From contig NZ_JOHS01000017.1 of the NCBI RefSeq assembly GCF_000725625.1, positions 53,879 through 117,878 of the forward strand: a DNA stretch of 64,000 bases, given 5' to 3'. The stretch is from Streptomyces sp. NRRL F-6676. Lineage in GTDB: Bacteria > Actinomycetota > Actinomycetes > Streptomycetales > Streptomycetaceae. The translations under genes were made by a program, and so were the position numbers. How positions within the stretch are numbered: position 1 is the stretch's first letter; every line of letters begins with the position of its first letter. Below are positions 58,444 to 64,000 of this stretch, in pieces. The notes under the pieces were generated by a model, which was not told where the DNA came from, made no database searches, and saw nothing but the letters and a program-made list of their open reading frames with translations.

Positions 58444-60327
58444 CTACCCCCGCAACCCCCACTTCTGGTTGGCCGCCCCCGTGCAGGACCAGATCTGCGC
58501 CCGCGCCCCGTTCGCGGACGAGTTGTCCGTCACGTCGAGACACTTGTCCGCCGCCACGTTCACCACGTCACCCGTCGCCGCGTTGTACGACCACCCCTGC
58601 GCCCCCGTCCCGTTGCACCCGTACAACTGCACCTTCGCCCCGTCACTCGTGGCCCCCGAGACCACGTCCAGGCACTTCCCCAGCGCCCGCACCGTCCCGT
58701 CCGCCCCCACCGTCCACCGCTGCGCGGCGGACCCGTTGCAGTCGTACAGCTGCACCGCCGTCCCGTCGGCGGACGAACCCCCCGCCACGTCCAGGCACTT
58801 GCCCGCGAGCCCCACGAACGCCCCCGACAGGTCCCCGCCGCCCGCCTGCGTCCCGGACCACGTGAACGTCGCCGATGTCCGCCCCGGCAGGGAGTAAGTG
58901 GCGTGCTGAGCGCCCCAGTTGATCGTCACCGTCTTCGCGGCCGCTCCCTCGTTGTAGGCGAGCAGCGCCTTGGACCCGTCCGGGTTCCGCCACGCCACGT
59001 TCGGCACGGCGGAGGACGCCGTCGAGGCGATCCGCTGCGCGCCGGGCCGGACGAACTTCGTCAGGTGCCCCATGTCGTAGTACTCGACGGTGTAGTCGAC
59101 CTGCCCCGAGCGCCCGTCCCCGTCGTGCACGGTGATCAGCCCCGTGCAGGTCCCGCACCCCCCGTTGTGCGGCCCCATGTCCTGGTCCACCGCCAGCGAC
59201 CACTTGGTCACCGACTTCGCCCAGTTCCGGGTGTAGTCCACGATGTTGCGCATGTCCTCGCGCTGCTGGTCGGCGATCCACGTGCCGCCGGAGTGCTCGG
59301 TGCCGAAGGCGTCCAGCGAGGGGTACCGGTCGTGGACGGACGTCTGCTCGCCGACGTCGCCGCCGTAGCCGTGCCAGGCGATCCCGCCGAAGTTGGGATG
59401 GGAGCGGACCGCCGCGTCGTCCACGGTCTGGGCGGCGTACCCGTCGTAGACGTCCCAGTTCCAGTCGTGCGCGAGCACCTTCGTCGACAGACCGGCCGCC
59501 GCCAGCTTCGGCAGCAGTTCGTTCTTGGTGAAGTAGGCCAGCCCGGAGGCGTTCCAGCTCATCGATGGATAACCGGAGCAGCACGTCGGCTCGTTCTGCG
59601 CCGTCACGTACTTCACCGGCACGCCCTGGTCCTGGTACGCCTGGAGGTACTTCACGAAGTACGAGGCGTAGGCCCCGTAGTCCTCCGCCTTCAGCCAGCC
59701 CCCGTTGAGCTGTCCGCTGTCCTTCATCCAGGCGGGCGCGGTCCACGGCGAGGCCATCACGGTCAGCGCCGGATTCAGTTGCAGCGCCTGCCTGGTCAGC
59801 GGCACCACATCGGCGAGGTCGTGCGCGATCGAGAACTCGGACAGGTCCGGGTCGCTCTGTCCGGCCGGCACGTCGTCGTAGGTGTAGCCGAAGCGCGCCA
59901 GGTCCGAGGCGCCCATCGGATTGCGCAGGAACGACAGCCCGATCCCGTCCGTCGGCGAGAACAGCTTCCGCATGGTCGCGTCCCGGGTGGACCGGCTCAG
60001 CGCCCCGCTGCTGTTCATCAGCCAGGCCGCGGTGTCCGTGAAGGAGGCGCCGCCGCCGGTGAAGGTCTGATAGCGGGTGTTCTCGTCGACGGTGATGTTC
60101 TCCCCACCGCCGCCGGTGCCGGACTGGAAGGCGAACGGCGTCTGCGGCTCCAGGCCCCGTACGACGTGCCGTCCGCCGTCGTCGTCCGTCGTGGTCAGCC
60201 AGGCCGTCACCGACTCGCCCGCCGCGTGCGCGGCCGGGGCCGCGGCGGTCAGCGAGGCGGTGGTCAGCCCGGCGGTGGTGAGCAGTCCGGCCAGCAGCAG
60301 CCGGGCCGCGCGCAGCGGTCTCCTCAT
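58444..60327 (-). CDS. Secreted GH30 glycoside hydrolase with ricin-type lectin domain
   Basis: A 627-residue extracellular enzyme. The signal peptide is residues 1-36, ending AAHAA. The GH30 barrel has the acid/base E246 in TAQNEPT and nucleophile E344 in FGTEHSGG, with MASPWTAPAWMKDSG upstream. A beta-sandwich side domain (about 440-490) leads to a C-terminal ricin B-type domain with three QxW-like repeats (GKCLDVAGG..., KCLDVVSG..., KCLDVTDN..., ending QKWGL). GH30 relatives act on beta-1,6-glucan, glucosylceramide or xylan; the exact target is not set. It is divergent from the GH3 gene. Confidence 0.92.
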   Translation of the reverse strand: MRRPLRAARLLLAGLLTTAGLTTASLTAAAPAAHAAGESVTAWLTTTDDDGGRHVVRGLEPQTPFAFQSGTGGGGENITVDENTRYQTFTGGGASFTDTAAWLMNSSGALSRSTRDATMRKLFSPTDGIGLSFLRNPMGASDLARFGYTYDDVPAGQSDPDLSEFSIAHDLADVVPLTRQALQLNPALTVMASPWTAPAWMKDSGQLNGGWLKAEDYGAYASYFVKYLQAYQDQGVPVKYVTAQNEPTCCSGYPSMSWNASGLAYFTKNELLPKLAAAGLSTKVLAHDWNWDVYDGYAAQTVDDAAVRSHPNFGGIAWHGYGGDVGEQTSVHDRYPSLDAFGTEHSGGTWIADQQREDMRNIVDYTRNWAKSVTKWSLAVDQDMGPHNGGCGTCTGLITVHDGDGRSGQVDYTVEYYDMGHLTKFVRPGAQRIASTASSAVPNVAWRNPDGSKALLAYNEGAAAKTVTINWGAQHATYSLPGRTSATFTWSGTQAGGGDLSGAFVGLAGKCLDVAGGSSADGTAVQLYDCNGSAAQRWTVGADGTVRALGKCLDVVSGATSDGAKVQLYGCNGTGAQGWSYNAATGDVVNVAADKCLDVTDNSSANGARAQIWSCTGAANQKWGLRG

Positions 60328-60428
60328 GGTCGCCGCCCTTCTGGGAGTGGGGGGAAGAAGGCGTGCGAGCCGTGAGTAAATGACGACGGAGGGTCCACGT
60401 CAAGGGGTAGCGCGTTCACCACTTGAAC

Positions 60429-60476
60429 CCACAACTCGTCCGCCCCGGCCATGAGGTGACTGTGCACCAGTTGTGG
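60429..60476. promoter_or_regulatory. Inverted repeat in the GH30/GH3 divergent promoter
   Basis: CCACAACT and AGTTGTGG are separated by 32 bases in the middle of the 286-base interval. It could be a shared operator, perhaps for a LacI-type repressor, but no regulator gene is next to it. Confidence 0.35.
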
Positions 60477-60613
60477 TCCGCCATCTTGACGCTCTCCCGG
60501 TGCCCCAGTTAACTCACGCCGTGATCTAAGTCTTGAGAGCACACGAGGGACCCCAGGGCTCACGGGAGGATCCGGGAGCCGCGCGGCCCTCCGAGAGCCA
60601 AGGGGAAGGTCCA

Positions 60614-63600
60614 TTGCGAAGAACCGCCCTGCTCGCCTCCGCGACCCTGCTCACCGCCCTCCTCCCACTCGGCGCCGCCGGAACGGCCTCCGGCGCCGAT
60701 GACCCCGCCCCCGTCCCCGTCGACCGCTTCGAGGGCGAGGTCCCCTTCGCCGCCCAGCCGGCCGAGGGAATCTTCACCTGGGGCGGCGACAGCGACGACC
60801 CGCCCACGCTCGCGCTGACCGCCCGCGAGGACGCGCCCGAGGGCGACAAGGTCCTCACCGGCAGCTACGACATCTCCGGCTACGGCGGCTTCACCCACGA
60901 CTTCGCGGCCGACCGGCCCGCCCACGACTGGTCCGCCCACAAGGGCCTGCGCCTGTGGTGGGAGGGCCGGAACACCGGCAAGAAGATCCCGTTCGAGATC
61001 AAGGACGGCGGCGCGAACGGCGAGGCCTCCGAACTCTGGACGACCTCCTTCACCGACGACTTCACCGGCTGGAAACAGATCGAACTGCCGTTCACCGACT
61101 TCACCTATCGAACGGACTACCAGCCCGTCGGCGGTATCGACCAGGTCCTGGACCTCACCGCGATGTGGGGCTACGCCCTCACCCTCCCCGTCGGCCTCAA
61201 GGGCGACTTCGCCATGGACGACGTCGAGCTGTACGGGAAGGTCGACCAGTCGCTGCGCGCCTCCGTCACCACGGACGCCGCCGTGTACCCGGTGAAGGAG
61301 GGCCGCACGGCCGCCGTGCGGATCACGGTCGCCACCACCGGCTCCGCACCCCTCGACGAGCCCGTGACCGTCGCATACACCACGGACCCCGCGGGCACCG
61401 CGACCGCCGGCAAGGACTACGCCCCGGCCACCGGACAGCTCACCTTCCCGGCCGGCACCGCCTCGGGCACCACTCGCACCGTCCACGTCCGCACCCTGAA
61501 GGACCGCTCCGCCGAGTCCGCGGAAACGATCCCCCTCACGCTCACGGTCAACGGCGCCAAACCGCCCACGGACACCCCGCAGGTGGTGGTGGACGCCCAC
61601 GGCCTCCCGTACCTGAACACGCATCTGTCGATCAGGAAGCGCGTCGCGGACCTCGTCTCCCGCATGTCCCTGGCGGAGAAGGCCGGCCAGATGACCCAGG
61701 CCGAGCGCGGCGCGATGACCGCCCCCGGCGACATCGCCACCTACGCCCTCGGCTCCCTGCTCTCCGGCGGCGGCTCCACCCCCACGCCCAACACCCCCGC
61801 GGCATGGGCGAAGATGATCGACGGCTTCCAGCTCCGCGCGCAGGCCACCCGCTTCCAGATCCCGCTGATCTACGGCGTCGACGCGGTGCACGGCCACAAC
61901 AACCTCACCGGCGCGACGATCATGCCGCACAACATCGGCCTCGGCGCCACCCGCGACCCCGCGCTCGCGGAGCGGACCGCCGGCGTGACGGCCGCCGAGG
62001 TCCGCGCCACCGGCGTCCCCTGGGACTTCGCCCCCTGCCTCTGCGTCACCCGTGACGAACGCTGGGGCCGCTCCTACGAGTCCTTCGGCGAGGACCCCGC
62101 CCTGGTGAAGTCCATGGAGACGGTGATCCAGGGCCTCCAGGGCCGCGCCGACGGCCGTGACCTCGACCGCGACGACAAGGTGCTGGCCACCGCCAAGCAC
62201 TTCGTCGGCGACGGCGGCACCGCCTACGGCTCCTCCACCACCGGCACGTACACCATCGACCAGGGCGTCACCAAGGTCACCCGCTCCGAGCTGGAGGCGG
62301 TCCACCTCTCGCCGTACAAGACGGCCGTCGACCGGGGCATCGGCACCGTCATGCCGTCCTACTCCTCGCTCGACATCGTCGGCGACGGCCAGGGCCCGGT
62401 GAAGATGCACGCCCGCGCCGACATGCTCACCGGCGTGCTCAAGGGCCGGATGGGCTTCGACGGCTTCGTCATCAGCGACTGGAACGGCATCGACCAGCTC
62501 CCCGGCGACAACGCGGCCCACGTCCGCGCCTCCGTCAACGCGGGCGTGGACATGGCGATGGTCCCGTACACCTACAAGGAGTTCACGGGCACGCTCATCG
62601 ACGAGGTGAAGGCCGGCCGCGTCACCCAGCGCCGCATCGACGACGCGGTGTCCCGCATCCTCACCCAGAAGTTCAAGCTGGGCCTCTTCGAACACCCCTA
62701 CGCCGACACGAGCGGAGCCTCCCGCATCGGCTCCGCGGCCCACCGCGCGGTGGCCCGCCAGGCGGCGGCGGAGTCCCAGGTGCTGCTGAAGAACGCGCAC
62801 GACGTCCTGCCGCTCTCCCGCCGGCAGAAGGTCTACGTGGCCGGCTCCAACGCCGACGACCTCGGCAACCAGACCGGAGGCTGGACCATCACCTGGCAGG
62901 GCTCCTCCGGCGACATCACCGAGGGCACCACGATCCTCCAGGGCATGCGGAACGCCGGCGGGCACGTCACGTACTCCAAGGACGCGTCGGCGTCCCTGTC
63001 CGGGTACGACGTCGGGGTGGTCGTCGTCGGCGAGACCCCGTACGCCGAGGGCGTGGGCGACGTCGGCAACGGCAACGACCTGGAGCTGACGGCGGCCGAC
63101 ACGGCGGCGGTGCACAAGGTGTGCGCCGCGATGAAGTGCGTCGTGCTCGTCGTCTCCGGACGTCCCCAGCTCGTGGGGGACATCCTCGGGGAGACCGACG
63201 CGCTGGTCGCCTCCTGGCTGCCGGGGACGGAGGGCGACGGGGTGGCCGACGTCCTCTACGGACGCCGGCCGTTCACCGGGCAGCTGCCCGTGACCTGGCC
63301 GAAGTCCGAGGCGCAGCTGCCGATCAACGTCGGTGACGCGGCGTACGACCCGCAGTTCCCGTACGGGTGGGGGCTGACCACGGGGACGAAGGTGTCGCGG
63401 GGTGGGCTCGGCACGCTGCGGGCGCTCGGGGCCGCCGCGACCGCCGCCGACCGGAGGGGCTCCGACCGGCTGGGCCGGGAGGCGGTGACCGCGGCCCGCC
63501 TCCTCGTGCAGCAGCGGATCGGGGCGGGGCTGGACGAGGCGGTGGCGAAGCCGTTCGCTGCGGCGGATCACGCGTTGCTCAGTGGGCGGTACGGGGAGGC

Positions 63601-63643
63601 GGTGAGCGAGCTCACGCGGGCGTACCGGGCTGCGGGCCGGTAG
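60614..63643 (+). CDS. Secreted GH3 beta-glycosidase with carbohydrate-binding and Calx-beta domains
   Basis: A 1009-residue extracellular enzyme. The signal peptide (1-28) begins at the TTG at 60614, which has GAAGG just upstream. Residues 35-210 resemble a CBM11-like binding domain (WWEGRNTGKKIPFEIKDGG), 215-315 a Calx-beta domain (TAGKDYAPATGQLTFPAGT), and 340-925 the GH3 barrel and C-domain. The nucleophile is D622 in FVISDWNGIDQ. GVDAVHGHNN and AKHFVGDGG are family blocks. About 85 C-terminal residues form helices outside the GH3 core. Probably releases glucose from beta-glucans, working with the divergent GH30 enzyme. Confidence 0.92.
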   Translation: MRRTALLASATLLTALLPLGAAGTASGADDPAPVPVDRFEGEVPFAAQPAEGIFTWGGDSDDPPTLALTAREDAPEGDKVLTGSYDISGYGGFTHDFAADRPAHDWSAHKGLRLWWEGRNTGKKIPFEIKDGGANGEASELWTTSFTDDFTGWKQIELPFTDFTYRTDYQPVGGIDQVLDLTAMWGYALTLPVGLKGDFAMDDVELYGKVDQSLRASVTTDAAVYPVKEGRTAAVRITVATTGSAPLDEPVTVAYTTDPAGTATAGKDYAPATGQLTFPAGTASGTTRTVHVRTLKDRSAESAETIPLTLTVNGAKPPTDTPQVVVDAHGLPYLNTHLSIRKRVADLVSRMSLAEKAGQMTQAERGAMTAPGDIATYALGSLLSGGGSTPTPNTPAAWAKMIDGFQLRAQATRFQIPLIYGVDAVHGHNNLTGATIMPHNIGLGATRDPALAERTAGVTAAEVRATGVPWDFAPCLCVTRDERWGRSYESFGEDPALVKSMETVIQGLQGRADGRDLDRDDKVLATAKHFVGDGGTAYGSSTTGTYTIDQGVTKVTRSELEAVHLSPYKTAVDRGIGTVMPSYSSLDIVGDGQGPVKMHARADMLTGVLKGRMGFDGFVISDWNGIDQLPGDNAAHVRASVNAGVDMAMVPYTYKEFTGTLIDEVKAGRVTQRRIDDAVSRILTQKFKLGLFEHPYADTSGASRIGSAAHRAVARQAAAESQVLLKNAHDVLPLSRRQKVYVAGSNADDLGNQTGGWTITWQGSSGDITEGTTILQGMRNAGGHVTYSKDASASLSGYDVGVVVVGETPYAEGVGDVGNGNDLELTAADTAAVHKVCAAMKCVVLVVSGRPQLVGDILGETDALVASWLPGTEGDGVADVLYGRRPFTGQLPVTWPKSEAQLPINVGDAAYDPQFPYGWGLTTGTKVSRGGLGTLRALGAAATAADRRGSDRLGREAVTAARLLVQQRIGAGLDEAVAKPFAAADHALLSGRYGEAVSELTRAYRAAGR

Positions 63644-63663
63644 GCCCGCGGTCTCCCGCCGGG

Positions 63664-63870
63664 CGGGGGCGGCGGGGTTTTCTCGCCCCCGCCGCCCCTA
63701 CCCTTCCCGTCCCCCAGGGGCTCCGCCCCTTCGACCCCGGGGGAGGGGCGCTTGAGAGCTCGAGTGGGTGGGGTTCGTGGGCGGGTGCGGGTGCGATGTG
63801 GCTGGTCGCGCAGTTCCCCGCGCCCCTTTTAGGGGCGCGGCAGAGCCGCGCAGAAAACACATCCCCGCCC
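63664..63870 (+). repeat. Interspersed palindromic repeat, copy 4
   Basis: TCGCCCCCGCCGCCCCTACCC (63682 on, shown in part) and GGGGCTCCGCCCC match copy 1, and GTGGCTGGTCGCGCAGTTCC followed by CCGCGCCCC matches the tandem units near 44860. It ends with GCGCGGC-AGA-GCCGCGC and AAAACACATCCCC. Beyond it (63871-64000) I see no gene. Confidence 0.7.
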
Positions 63871-64000
63871 CCCAGCCGCAAATTCCCCCACCAGGTACTG
63901 CCCGCAGGCGCCGTGTGACCGGAGTGGGCCGTGGGGGTGCGTCGCAGTCCGTCGCGTAGCTCGTCGCAGCAGACGCGCACCCGTCCCGGGATACGGCCGT

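Noticed and set aside
63871..64000. Start of another gene at the right edge
   Set aside because: Short frames on both strands have no start with a ribosome site and no recognisable product.

Overview
The window is Streptomyces chromosome, judged from the sequence alone. Base composition is very GC-rich with G or C at almost every third codon position, GTG and TTG starts are common, and several genes appear to be leaderless. The gene content (gatCAB, ligA, two GGDEF/EAL proteins, ilvBNC-serA, proline catabolism, leuB, ilvE, cimA) matches the arrangement I remember from the S. coelicolor core region around SCO5480-SCO5530. That correspondence is from memory, not from a search. I saw no tRNA, rRNA, transposase, integrase or CRISPR array.

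Layout. 1-14.1 kb: end of an oligopeptide ABC transporter operon, a short M1 peptidase, a TRIC-type channel, a thioesterase-like protein, a FabR-like TetR regulator facing two small membrane proteins, cysteine desulfurase and mnmA (tRNA 2-thiouridine), a Tat-type amidase, a membrane-anchored ChW-like protein, a methyltransferase, panE and an alpha/beta hydrolase. 14.2-24 kb: a LOG-family protein, two SDR proteins around an AraC regulator, a MetE-like C-terminal-only protein, ligA and a GGDEF/EAL protein (rmdB) with a huge collagen-like N-terminus. 24-28 kb: gatC, gatA, a small conserved ORF and gatB. 28-35 kb: MMPL transporter, GNAT acetyltransferase, small membrane protein, sugar dehydrogenase lipoprotein, aldo/keto reductase and 2-hydroxyacid dehydrogenase. 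35.5-44.6 kb: a second GGDEF protein with a His-rich insert, then ilvB-ilvN-ilvC and serA. 45-52 kb: an MFS/TetR divergent pair and the proline catabolic module (PucR regulator, proline dehydrogenase, pruA). 52-64 kb: a Tat-type phosphoesterase, leuB, ilvE, cimA and a divergent pair of secreted glycosidases (GH30 and GH3).

Functional logic. Five loci in 20 kb feed branched-chain amino acids: cimA makes 2-oxobutyrate independently of threonine, ilvBNC and ilvE carry the common pathway, and leuB acts in both the leucine and citramalate branches. Two of them, ilvB and cimA, are preceded by short leader peptides rich in branched-chain codons and by U-tract terminators, so both look attenuated. 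The only in-frame TTA codon I could find in any called gene lies in rmdB, directly after its GGDEF motif, which suggests control by the bldA tRNA over a c-di-GMP enzyme.

Non-coding structure is rich. A multi-block GC-rich palindromic repeat recurs at five intergenic sites in both orientations. A separate set of tandem 105-110 bp units supplies the C-terminus of the MFS protein. A 13-bp phased array fills the MFS/TetR divergent promoter, a paired operator flanks the FabR-like regulator, and the 3' end of the proline dehydrogenase gene is duplicated downstream. Boundaries and identities were read by eye, so small coordinate errors in repeats are possible.
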